A stretch of 64,000 nucleotides of DNA, taken from positions 1-64,000 of the forward strand of contig JAFPXF010000058.1 in NCBI GenBank assembly GCA_017394765.1, in the 5' to 3' direction. This stretch comes from Bacteroidales bacterium. GTDB taxonomy: Bacteria > Bacteroidota > Bacteroidia > Bacteroidales > WCHB1-69. The translations under genes and the position numbers were made by a program. The notes under the pieces are model-generated. The model made no database searches and was not told the DNA's origin. It was given only the letters and a program-made list of their open reading frames with translations. This document shows, in pieces, positions 1 through 7,515 of the stretch; within the stretch, counting starts at the first letter, position 1, and each line of letters starts with the position of its first letter.

Positions 1-225
1 GTGATTTGTTCGCAAAAATACTCAAAAAAAGCATCGGGACACCCATTTTGGGTGCCTCAACAAAAGTATTCTACTCATTACAAGCAGATTATAAATTTAA
101 AGATTTTTTTGTGACGAAGTCAGGTGGATCAGCTTCCAGCCGCACTTGGGTGTGCAAGGTTCCGTTTGGCGCGTCCACCCTCGCGAACCTCAGCCCGCTA
201 TTGCCGTCAATAATTGATTTGGCGA
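1..225. other. Left edge without a recognisable gene
   Basis: No convincing coding sequence is seen on either strand. A short hairpin with CACCC and GGGTG arms around ATTTT lies at about 36-50. Positions 125-143 are identical over 19 bases, in the same orientation, to 1277-1295 inside the 3' end of the GT2 gene. On the minus strand this piece reads a GWKLI peptide like the GT2 C-terminus, so it may be a remnant of a paralogous gene end. Confidence 0.4.
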
Positions 226-1148
226 TTACTTCAAAAACGACAACACCATCTCGGGGGTGAAATCAACTTTAATGACAGTACAGAGACCGTGGCCCATGTC
301 TTTGGCGGAGGCTCCGAGCAGCCATACTTCATTGTCAATAATCAGGTAGCGGTCGTGGATGTGTAGTGAAAGCTGGATTTTCTTGATCTCTGCATTCTGC
401 TCGTTATGTTTCTCAAAGTCCAATTCCGTCTGCTTGCTGAAGCGGGTATGGACAGTACATTCAACGCCAGCGGCTCGCTTGTCGAGCAAGAACAGGGTGC
501 GCTCATCAACAAAGTTGTCAATAAGGATAATTCGGTGCTTTGCACGTCTCACCAGGCTGCTTAAGAAAGAGTAGGCATCCCAAACGCAGCCTGTGCCAAA
601 CAATTCTTCGGTTATTATTGCGGGCGAAAGTTCCTCAATCTTGTCTAACACCACGTCAAGTTTCTTGTCCGTTTCTATCTGCTTTCGTTCCAATGGCCTA
701 CGCGTTGAAATAGTCCGGCGTTGGAGGTGATAAAACGGCGCATCGCCACAAAGGCACGCATGATGGAGATACTCACGTCGGCAGCTCTTTGGCTCTTGAG
801 CACGGTGGCCAGCATGGCAACGCCCTGCTCTGTGAAGGCAAACATATCAGTGCCGCCAGTATTGTAGTCAGGGGGTATCACAGTTTGTGACACCCCGCTG
901 GAAATCAACTGATTAGACTCATCCTCAGATAATCGAAGCATAAAATCTTCGGGAAATTTGGCCGGATTTCAACGTACGGCCTGCTTCAATGCACGGTTTT
1001 CCACGCCGTAAAGCAACGCCAAATCGCGGTCAATCATCACCTGCATATTTCTTACAGTGTAGATTCTGGCTTGTATCTCTGCAAGCAATACAGGCTGATT
1101 GTCGTGTATCACAACGACTTTTGTTTCATTTGTTCGATTCTCTTTCAT
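226..1148 (-). pseudogene. Broken ORF6N-domain DNA-binding protein
   Basis: Reading from the ATG at 1148, the frame encodes a typical ORF6N start (residues such as VMIDRDLALLYGVENRALKQAVR), then meets a TGA at 969-971. The same frame resumes with FPEDFMLRLSEDE and the FAFTEQGVAMLATVL motif to about 700, where a one-base loss moves the rest into another frame (ERKQIETDKKLD and onward) that runs to the stop at 226. The pieces together match one ORF6N/KilA-N-type protein of about 300 residues, a family found in phages and mobile elements and common in Bacteroidales genomes. Two independent lesions make an active gene unlikely unless they are sequence errors. The C-terminal part resembles the helical tail that follows the ORF6N domain in this family. 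Confidence 0.8.
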
Positions 1149-1151
1149 GGT

Positions 1152-1160
1152 GCAAAAGTA
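1152..1160 (-). promoter_or_regulatory. Promoter -7 box of the ORF6N pseudogene
   Basis: The minus strand reads TACTTTTGC, matching the Bacteroidetes consensus TAnnTTTGC, four bases before the ATG at 1148. The very short distance would make the transcript nearly leaderless. Confidence 0.5.
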
Positions 1161-1236
1161 TAATTTTAATTTTATATAAAAAAGATTTTTCTATATAAAA
1201 AATTAACTTTTGCATTAGGCTAAAGCGGTTAAGTGG

Positions 1237-2139
1237 TTATTTTCCCAACAACCCCCTCGTCACATTCCACCGGAACTGGATCAGCTTCCAGCCGCGCCTC
1301 GGCGCACCTGTGAGCGTGTGGCCGATGCAGAGCACCATGGAGGCCGCCCACTTGATTGTCTCTGACACGAGCCGCTTCACATATTTCCCCTTCCCGATAT
1401 TCAGCGTGCGCATGCGCTCGCTCTTGCCAATGGAGTAGGTCAGTCGATCAAAATAGTCCTTGCTGAGCTTCTTCTCGGGGATAAGGTGATAAAGAATGGC
1501 TGTCGGCAGATAGTAAAAACGCATTCCGAGCGTGGTCATCTTGTCGAAAATGTCCTTTTCTTCTGCGCCAACCAGGCTGTCGCCTTTGCGGCCCAGCTCC
1601 ACATTGAACAACCCCACTCTCTCGAAAACAGAAGCCCTGTAAGCAGCATTGCCGCCTCCGGGATAATCGTTCTTGGGAAACTCTTTCTCTTTGTCACCCA
1701 AATACTTGTATCCTGTAATCAGCGCTTTTGTAAAATGTGACATCCAAGCAGGCTCTTCTGTTTCGTATTTCGGGATGATAGGTCCGCCGGCCGCCTCGAT
1801 GTCAGGATGTTGTTCGAAAAAGTCGGCGTACGTCAGCAGATATTCTTTGTTGACAAGAGCATCGTCATCCACATATACCAAAATGTCGCCATTACTTTCC
1901 TTTATGCCGCGGTTGCGCGCGTGGGAGAGCCCTTGGTGGGTCTCGACGAAATAGCGGAACGTCACCTCGGGAAAATCGTGTACGAAACGATCGCATTCGC
2001 TTTGTGTGTTGTCTGTGCAGTTGTTTTCAACTAAGACAATCTCATACTTTTCGGACGACAACGTGTTCTCTGCAAGGCTTTTCAGAACATTGTAGATATA
2101 CTTGTCGCGGTTATAGGTGCAGAGGATGACGGAGAGCAT
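1237..2139 (-). CDS. Family 2 glycosyltransferase
   Basis: A 300-residue GT-A fold glycosyltransferase of family 2. The N-terminus has the nucleotide-binding start LSVILCTYNR, and a DDD cluster at residues 91-93 (VYVDDDA) is the expected metal/UDP-sugar binding motif. There is no transmembrane anchor at the N-terminus, so it should act on the cytoplasmic face of the inner membrane. It likely adds a sugar to a surface polysaccharide or glycolipid; the acceptor cannot be told. It lies 16 bases downstream of the YfhO gene in the same direction and is probably co-transcribed with it, and YfhO proteins are themselves linked to glycosylation. Confidence 0.85.
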   Translation of the reverse strand: MLSVILCTYNRDKYIYNVLKSLAENTLSSEKYEIVLVENNCTDNTQSECDRFVHDFPEVTFRYFVETHQGLSHARNRGIKESNGDILVYVDDDALVNKEYLLTYADFFEQHPDIEAAGGPIIPKYETEEPAWMSHFTKALITGYKYLGDKEKEFPKNDYPGGGNAAYRASVFERVGLFNVELGRKGDSLVGAEEKDIFDKMTTLGMRFYYLPTAILYHLIPEKKLSKDYFDRLTYSIGKSERMRTLNIGKGKYVKRLVSETIKWAASMVLCIGHTLTGAPRRGWKLIQFRWNVTRGLLGK

Positions 2140-2155
2140 AGTCTATGGATTGTGA

Positions 2156-4636
2156 TTAGTTGTTCGTGGCTTCCTTTTTCGACTTACGGTAATACAACAC
2201 CAACGAACCTGCCACTGCCAGCACGAACAGGATGGAACAAATCACGGAGACCTTGTCCAGTTTGTGCATCAGTGGCGCTTCGTTTTTGAATTCGATTTTG
2301 TGCTCGCCGGCGGGAATCACCATGGCGCGTAGGATGTAATCCGCGCGGAAGTAGTCGGCCGGTTTGCCGTCAATGTAGGCGCGCCAGTCGGGGGCGTAAT
2401 AGACCTCTGAGAAGACCGCCAATTGGTCTTTGTTGGTCTTCGTCTTATAGACCACGTAGTCCGGATTGTACGGTTTCTGGTGCTCCATCACGATGACGGA
2501 GTTGCTGTCGCGTTCCAGATTCTTGCCTTTCACCATCTCGGCGAAACGCTTGTCTATGACGGCCGTATCGGCAGGATTCAGTTCGTTAAGGGCCAAAATC
2601 TCCGCATTGGCGTCATCCACCAGCTGATACTGATCCACAAACCATGCGTTTCCTAAGGCATCGGGGTTACGCTGCACTTGAGGCTGGTTATTTTGTCCCG
2701 ACACCACCACATAGCGGGCGTTCAACATGTTCAGGACATTCGGATTGATATGACGTGAGAGGTAGAAATCAATAATATCTTGGTAACGACGTAATTTAGC
2801 TGCGCTGTAACCACCAATCTGATGATGATAAGCGGAAGGATAGGAATCGTTGAAGGTATTTACCGAGAGGTCGAACACGCGATAGTCCTCATCATTGAAC
2901 TGGGCAGCGTACTGATCCAGCATCTGGTCGGTCTGCGACGGTCTGAGTTTAGCGCGCTTCTCGGTGATGAATTTCGAGTCGTTGAGGTAACGGCGATCAA
3001 CACCCCAAAGGTCGAACAGCACTAAACAGGCCAAAAAGCCGATGATGATACCGGACTGTTTGATTTTCTCATTGACATAGAGCCACAACGCCGCGGCAGA
3101 GAGCAAAATGAGTATCAGCGAGCGCCAAGAGTCGGACATGAAGAGCGCCTTACGGTCTTGCACGAGGATATCCTGGATGGCATCCCATTGGGCACCATAT
3201 TGGGCTGCCATCTGCACATCGCTGGCACCCGAGAAAGAGAAACCTCCTGAAAAGACCATCATCAACAGAATAAATCCTGCCGTGATACCTGTAGAAACAT
3301 ATAGTCCGAGATTCAGCTTCTTCTTATCGACAGGATTCTCCTTGTCAAAGATGGATTTCAAGGCAAGAACTGCCATCAAGACCATCGTCACATTGGCCAT
3401 CACAAGACTCATGGACGGAGTGCGGAACTTGTTGTAGAGGGGAAGATGCTCGAACAGGAAGCTATTGAAGCCCATCAGGTTCTTGCCCCACGACATCAGG
3501 ATGGCAAGGATTGTGGCCAAAAGGATCCACCAGCGTTCAGGGCCTTTCACCACAAAGAGGCCAAGGACAAACAAGAAGATGATAATAGCGCCAAAATAGA
3601 CCGGACCGGAAGTGAAGGGTTGGTCGCCCCAGTAGAGCGGTGCCTGTTTCTGGCGGAAGTTCTTGTAAAATTGCGAATCCGTGCCAACCGTCTCGCCGGA
3701 GCCGCCGCCATACGCGCCGGGGACAAGCAGCGTGTAGGTCTCACCCTTTCCGTAGCTCCAGCTGTACGCGTAGTCGATGTCCAGACCGTCGGAGGCCGCA
3801 ATGGACTTGGCTTCACCATCCTTATAGAGGTCTTCCGGGGTCACAGTAATCTCAGAACCACCGCGCATAGTGTATTTCACATACTCCTGGTTGATGAACA
3901 GCAGTCTGGCGTTTGCGCCAATGGCAAATCCAATACCGACCAACATCACCCCCACGCCCAAAAGCAAAGACTTGAACTCTTTGTCTTTAATGGCATAAAC
4001 CAAATAGACCAGGCCAAGGATAAGTCCGATCAGCATGGTGTAATACGTGATTTGGATATGGTTGCAGGCGATTTGGATACCCAATGCCAAGGCAAAAAGG
4101 ATACCTCCCCACAAATATTTTTTCCGTTGCAAGACCAACAGCATACCACCGATGATAGGTGCCATCATCGCCATAGCGTAAGCTTTGGTGATATGTCCCG
4201 CTTCAATAATGATAATGTTGTAACTGCCTAACCCAAAAGCCAAAGCGCCCAACAAACTGAGCCATGGAGATACTCCCAATGCTATCAATGCCACATAGAA
4301 GCCGAGCAAATAAAGAAAAACAATACCCACACTTCCATTCAGTTTAAAAAGGGATAAATTCAAGATGTTTTGGACTTTAGAGAAAACGGACTTGGGCGGG
4401 GAGTATGTCACCTGATACGATGGCATTCCGCTGAACATCGAGCTTGTCCAAGTGGTGTATTCACCGGTTTTTTCATGAAAATCTTTCTGCTCTTTGGCCA
4501 TGGCCTGCCACTTCATCGTATCCCCTTGCTGGATGACTTTGCCGTCGAAGACAGGGGACATGTAGATGGCGGCCAGCAGGAAGAAGAAAAAGATGATGCC
4601 GCAATGGATTAGGGTTTTCTTAAGGATTGGTTTCAT
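2156..4636 (-). CDS. YfhO-family multi-spanning membrane protein
   Basis: An 826-residue polytopic membrane protein. It starts with an N-terminal transmembrane helix, an outside loop (QQGDTMKWQAMAKEQ..., SSMFSGMPSYQ) and many hydrophobic helices across about residues 90-560. A hydrophilic C-terminal domain and a last helix near the end (ICSILFVLAVAGSLVLYY) follow. This layout and the loop motifs match the YfhO family, GT-C-like proteins implicated in glycosylation of cell-envelope polymers in Gram-positive bacteria. The role in Bacteroidetes is not established. A Bacteroidetes-type promoter lies 37 bases upstream, and the GT2 gene follows closely. Confidence 0.85.
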   Translation of the reverse strand: MKPILKKTLIHCGIIFFFFLLAAIYMSPVFDGKVIQQGDTMKWQAMAKEQKDFHEKTGEYTTWTSSMFSGMPSYQVTYSPPKSVFSKVQNILNLSLFKLNGSVGIVFLYLLGFYVALIALGVSPWLSLLGALAFGLGSYNIIIIEAGHITKAYAMAMMAPIIGGMLLVLQRKKYLWGGILFALALGIQIACNHIQITYYTMLIGLILGLVYLVYAIKDKEFKSLLLGVGVMLVGIGFAIGANARLLFINQEYVKYTMRGGSEITVTPEDLYKDGEAKSIAASDGLDIDYAYSWSYGKGETYTLLVPGAYGGGSGETVGTDSQFYKNFRQKQAPLYWGDQPFTSGPVYFGAIIIFLFVLGLFVVKGPERWWILLATILAILMSWGKNLMGFNSFLFEHLPLYNKFRTPSMSLVMANVTMVLMAVLALKSIFDKENPVDKKKLNLGLYVSTGITAGFILLMMVFSGGFSFSGASDVQMAAQYGAQWDAIQDILVQDRKALFMSDSWRSLILILLSAAALWLYVNEKIKQSGIIIGFLACLVLFDLWGVDRRYLNDSKFITEKRAKLRPSQTDQMLDQYAAQFNDEDYRVFDLSVNTFNDSYPSAYHHQIGGYSAAKLRRYQDIIDFYLSRHINPNVLNMLNARYVVVSGQNNQPQVQRNPDALGNAWFVDQYQLVDDANAEILALNELNPADTAVIDKRFAEMVKGKNLERDSNSVIVMEHQKPYNPDYVVYKTKTNKDQLAVFSEVYYAPDWRAYIDGKPADYFRADYILRAMVIPAGEHKIEFKNEAPLMHKLDKVSVICSILFVLAVAGSLVLYYRKSKKEATNN

Positions 4637-4672
4637 ATTTCTCTTGCTTTTTTTATTTCAATTTTTGAAGTT

Positions 4673-4681
4673 GCAAAAGTA
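4673..4681 (-). promoter_or_regulatory. Promoter -7 box for the YfhO gene
   Basis: Minus strand TACTTTTGC, a full match to TAnnTTTGC, 37 bases upstream of the ATG at 4636. Confidence 0.6.
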
Positions 4682-4736
4682 CGAAAAAATAACGGTTGTT
4701 GCGAATGATAAAAAACAGATCATACGACGAGTTTCT

Positions 4737-5684
4737 CTATATAGTATTCTCTCTCAAACGGGACAAACGTTCGCATATCATCTGCCAATAAGCCTCTTGA
4801 TAATCCTTTGGGAGGAAAGAATCACGGATGGTCTGCTCCCACCCCAGATATTTCTTTTGGAATTTGCGGAAGATGTTCGAAATAACCCTATCGGAAATGC
4901 CAGCTCGTTGCATAGCCTGATCGAAATCAGCTGGTTTGATTTTCTTTTTCCGCCCGTTAAGGGTAAGCGCCAGTTCCTCCTTGTCATTTGGATTGACCAA
5001 TGCCGCATTCAGCAAATCGTAAGCAGGTGTCAGTCGAAACCCTTCGTCTGTGGGGTTATATAGCGCGAAGTTTTTGAGGTGCATATTGTTGTTTCCCGTC
5101 AGCCAGCAGAAAATCAGCAGCTCGTAATAGCGCGTCAGGTCCATTTCAGGGAGGGAGGAGTACTCACGAATCACTTTCGCCACCTGCTCGTATGAGCTTT
5201 TGTATTTATACTCCGTCGTGCGTTTCGATAGTTGGCAAAAGTCTTCCATAGCGATTTTTTCGCCTGAAGGAAGCCGGTCGATGCGGCGGGTGATGTAGCA
5301 TAATTCGCCATCTCTCATCCGGATGAGGGAATGAGGAACCACCGAAATGCCGAACTGTTCAGCAAGACACATTGTAAGCTGCTCCACTTCGGGCAAATAT
5401 GGAAACCTATCGGTTTGAGGTTTAAGAATGAACCCGCCCCAAAGTCCTACGACGGTCAGGCGGCTATTTCCTTTCTTTTCGTTAAGATGTAGCGAGATTT
5501 TGGGCTGGACTCCTGTCAGCGTTGTCTGGCTCTTTATGATTTCCGCTGCCAACGCATCCATATCCGCTCGCGTGTAGTCAAAGGTCGGGGCAGGGGAAAC
5601 ACCAAAAAACTTCCGAGCGCAGGAATCGTGGAAATCCTGTTCGCCAGCCCCCAGTTCTTTATTGCAATACAGACACTTACTCAT
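4737..5684 (-). CDS. hipA: HipA-like kinase toxin, catalytic Asp replaced by Asn
   Basis: A 315-residue HipA C-terminal kinase-fold protein. I chose the ATG at 5684 because it overlaps the end of the upstream HipA N-terminal gene by eight bases and begins a small zinc-binding motif (CLYC ... HDSC) common in Bacteroidetes HipA proteins. The GVQPK stretch near residue 58 and the AYDLLN metal-binding motif at 221-226 are intact. The catalytic-loop motif, normally GNxDxHxKN, reads GNNNMHLKN at 197-205, so the catalytic-base Asp is Asn200. HipA kinases phosphorylate translation targets such as GltX and are held inactive by HipB. This copy may be a weak or inactive kinase. It is the last gene of a three-gene operon with HipB- and HipA_N-like proteins. 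Confidence 0.88.
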   Translation of the reverse strand: MSKCLYCNKELGAGEQDFHDSCARKFFGVSPAPTFDYTRADMDALAAEIIKSQTTLTGVQPKISLHLNEKKGNSRLTVVGLWGGFILKPQTDRFPYLPEVEQLTMCLAEQFGISVVPHSLIRMRDGELCYITRRIDRLPSGEKIAMEDFCQLSKRTTEYKYKSSYEQVAKVIREYSSLPEMDLTRYYELLIFCWLTGNNNMHLKNFALYNPTDEGFRLTPAYDLLNAALVNPNDKEELALTLNGRKKKIKPADFDQAMQRAGISDRVISNIFRKFQKKYLGWEQTIRDSFLPKDYQEAYWQMICERLSRLRENTI

Positions 5685-6006
5685 CTTCTTCTGGAATTTC
5701 AACAACACTTAATGCACCGATACAGTCTTTGCAACAAAGCAGCAACAGCGACATCCTGTCCAATCTGCTGATGTCTGCGTTCCGTAGCGCTACATCCAAC
5801 AGCCACCCTTCGGGAATCAGACCATCGAATGCCGGAAAAAGTACGGGACTTCCGTATGCAAGGTTCGATAGTGGCATTGTCAGGCTGACAGGTTGTGGGC
5901 AGCCAGACGACAAATACTCAGGTAGATACTCAAAGCGGTATCCTGTGTCGGTTTCGGTTAAAACACCAGCCAATTGGCTTTTATAAAAGATGTTGGCTCT
6001 ACGCAT
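5677..6006 (-). CDS. HipA N-terminal subdomain protein (separate HipA_N)
   Basis: A 109-residue protein matching the N-terminal subdomain of HipA (couple_hipA). It has the start RRANIFYKSQLAGVLTE, the LPLSLTMPL-like stretch (QPVSLTMPLS) and the FDGLIPEGWLLD motif. In this split arrangement, common in Bacteroidetes, HipA_N and the kinase core are encoded by two overlapping genes. It overlaps the HTH gene by eight bases and the kinase gene by eight, so all three are translationally coupled. In other systems the split-off N-terminal part can itself act as an antitoxin (as in HipBST); whether that is so here is inference. Confidence 0.85.
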   Translation of the reverse strand: MRRANIFYKSQLAGVLTETDTGYRFEYLPEYLSSGCPQPVSLTMPLSNLAYGSPVLFPAFDGLIPEGWLLDVALRNADISRLDRMSLLLLCCKDCIGALSVVEIPEEDE

Positions 6007-6205
6007 GTTCTCTCTTTTGTGGTGTTAATTCATAATCAAAAAGGTTGAGAACTTTATTCACCATATCTATCCGTTGTGAAGTTTTGCCCTGTTCCAATTC
6101 GCGGACAAAAAACAGACTGACACCAGAGCGATAGGCCAAGTCCTCTTGTGTGAGGCCGTATTTTTTGCGTAACTCCTTTACGCATAAAGATAATCGTGTC
6201 TTCAT
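5999..6205 (-). CDS. hipB: HipB-like XRE-family antitoxin/repressor
   Basis: A 68-residue protein from the ATG at 6205, with one HTH_3/XRE domain: LSLCVKELRKKYGLTQEDLAYRSGVS is helix 1 to helix 3, followed by the FVRELEQGKTSQ recognition region. An alternative start at 6229 adds eight residues but would place the operator half-site 6210-6216 inside the coding region, so the shorter form is preferred. It is the first gene of the hip operon and should repress it through the TTATATG-N6-CATATAA palindromes upstream, and neutralise the HipA-like protein by complex formation. Confidence 0.85.
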   Translation of the reverse strand: MKTRLSLCVKELRKKYGLTQEDLAYRSGVSLFFVRELEQGKTSQRIDMVNKVLNLFDYELTPQKREHA

Positions 6206-6209
6206 AAAA

Positions 6210-6216
6210 TTATATG
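6210..6216 (+). promoter_or_regulatory. Operator half-site near the hipB start
   Basis: One TTATATG half-site just before the preferred hipB start codon, 41 bases from the left edge of the next full palindrome. The matching second arm is absent. It would lie over the transcript start, a sensible place for repression. Confidence 0.4.
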
Positions 6217-6250
6217 ATATCGTCTGCAAAAAAACACTTTTTTTTGAATA

Positions 6251-6270
6251 TTATATGCAATAACATATAA
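6251..6270. promoter_or_regulatory. Hip operator palindrome 1
   Basis: A perfect inverted repeat TTATATG-N6-CATATAA (spacer CAATAA) upstream of hipB. An identical pair of arms recurs exactly 40 bases away, about four helical turns, which would place two HipB-like dimers on the same face of the DNA. Confidence 0.75.
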
Positions 6271-6290
6271 AAATCATTTTACCATCGAAA

Positions 6291-6310
6291 TTATATGGTT
6301 TTTCATATAA
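6291..6310. promoter_or_regulatory. Hip operator palindrome 2
   Basis: The second perfect TTATATG-N6-CATATAA repeat (spacer GTTTTT), offset 40 bases from the first. It lies between the hip operon and the divergent GT4 gene, so binding here could also affect that promoter. Confidence 0.75.
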
Positions 6311-6364
6311 GCACATGATGGTTGTTTATGAATATTTACACTATTTGTTAATTCAAAAAATATC

Positions 6365-6373
6365 TATCTTTGC
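6365..6373 (+). promoter_or_regulatory. Promoter -7 box for the GT4 gene
   Basis: TATCTTTGC on the plus strand, matching TAnnTTTGC, 18 bases before the ATG at 6391. Confidence 0.6.
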
Positions 6374-6390
6374 ACTTAAAATTCGTCGTC

Positions 6391-7515
6391 ATGAAAATCA
6401 TCATTCTCGGAACAGCATACCCCTATCGTGGCGGACTCGCAGCCTTCAACGAACGGCTGGCCGGCGAGTTCCAAAAGCAAGGACACGAAGTGGAAACATA
6501 TACTTTCACTTTGCAATATCCGAATTTCCTGTTTCCCGGCAAAACCCAATACAGCCCGGATCCCGCACCTGAAAATTTGACCATATATCGTAAAGTTAAT
6601 TCCTGCAATCCGTTCAATTGGCTTAGTGTGGGCAAGGAGATCGCCAAAAAGAATGCCGACGCGGTGGTTTTTGCCTATTGGATGTCCTTTATGGCTCCCT
6701 GTATGGGCACTATCGCCCGGCAAATACATCGCAACGGTCATACAAAAGTGCTGGCATTGGTCCACAATATGATACCGCACGAGCCCAACATTCTCGACAA
6801 GTTCCTTCCACCCTATTTCGTGAAATCCATGGACGGGTTCATGGCCCTCTCTGAATCAGTGGTGCACGACATTGAACATTTTGACAAACGCAACCGCCCC
6901 AAACGCTTCTCTCCACACCCTATCTATGATCATTACGGCGACCGGTTGCCTCGTGAGCAAGCTCTCTCTTTGCTGAATCTGGATCCGGACTTCCGTTATG
7001 TGCTGTTTTTCGGTTTTATCCGAGACTACAAAGGATTGGATCTGCTAATCGATGCTTTTGCGGATGAACGACTGAAACAATCCGATATCAAGTTGCTGGT
7101 AGCAGGAGAATTCTATGGGGATTCGTCACCTTATCTGCAGAAAATCCAAGACTTGCAGATCAACGACAAGGTCGTCTTGTTCAACGATTACATTCCCGAC
7201 CACGAAGTAAACCGCTTCTTCAGTGCCGCCGACATTGTGGCACAACCCTACAAAACAGCTACCCAGAGCGGTGTCACACAAATCGCCTTCCATTTTGAAA
7301 AGCCGATGCTGGTGACCCGTGTGGGCGGTTTGCCGGAGATTGTCCCCGACGGCAGAATCGGCTATGTAGTGGAGCCCGACAGCAAACAGATAGCCGATGC
7401 CCTGTCTCGTTTCTTCCGTGAACAGAAACAGGAGGAATTTGAACACAATATTGTAGAAGAGAAGAAGAAGTACGCCTGGTCAACCTTTACCAGTGTCTTG
7501 TCTGAGCTGATTTAA
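6391..7515 (+). CDS. Family 4 glycosyltransferase (GT-B fold)
   Basis: A 374-residue GT-B glycosyltransferase. The start at ATG 6391 begins the N-terminal Rossmann half MKIIILGTAYPYRGGLAAF; the open frame extends upstream only through a TTG inside the promoter box. The C-terminal half has the donor-binding region: VLFFGFIRDYKGLD, VLFNDYIPDHEV, QSGVTQIAF, then GGLPEIV. Proteins of this type use nucleotide-sugar donors and build polysaccharides or glycolipids; the substrate cannot be read from sequence. Its stop codon overlaps the stop codon of the convergent aldo/keto reductase gene, leaving no space for a separate terminator. Confidence 0.85.
   Translation: MKIIILGTAYPYRGGLAAFNERLAGEFQKQGHEVETYTFTLQYPNFLFPGKTQYSPDPAPENLTIYRKVNSCNPFNWLSVGKEIAKKNADAVVFAYWMSFMAPCMGTIARQIHRNGHTKVLALVHNMIPHEPNILDKFLPPYFVKSMDGFMALSESVVHDIEHFDKRNRPKRFSPHPIYDHYGDRLPREQALSLLNLDPDFRYVLFFGFIRDYKGLDLLIDAFADERLKQSDIKLLVAGEFYGDSSPYLQKIQDLQINDKVVLFNDYIPDHEVNRFFSAADIVAQPYKTATQSGVTQIAFHFEKPMLVTRVGGLPEIVPDGRIGYVVEPDSKQIADALSRFFREQKQEEFEHNIVEEKKKYAWSTFTSVLSELI

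Noticed and set aside
6..260. 84-codon frame at the left edge
   Set aside because: No family features, overlaps the end of the ORF6N pseudogene and a hairpin.
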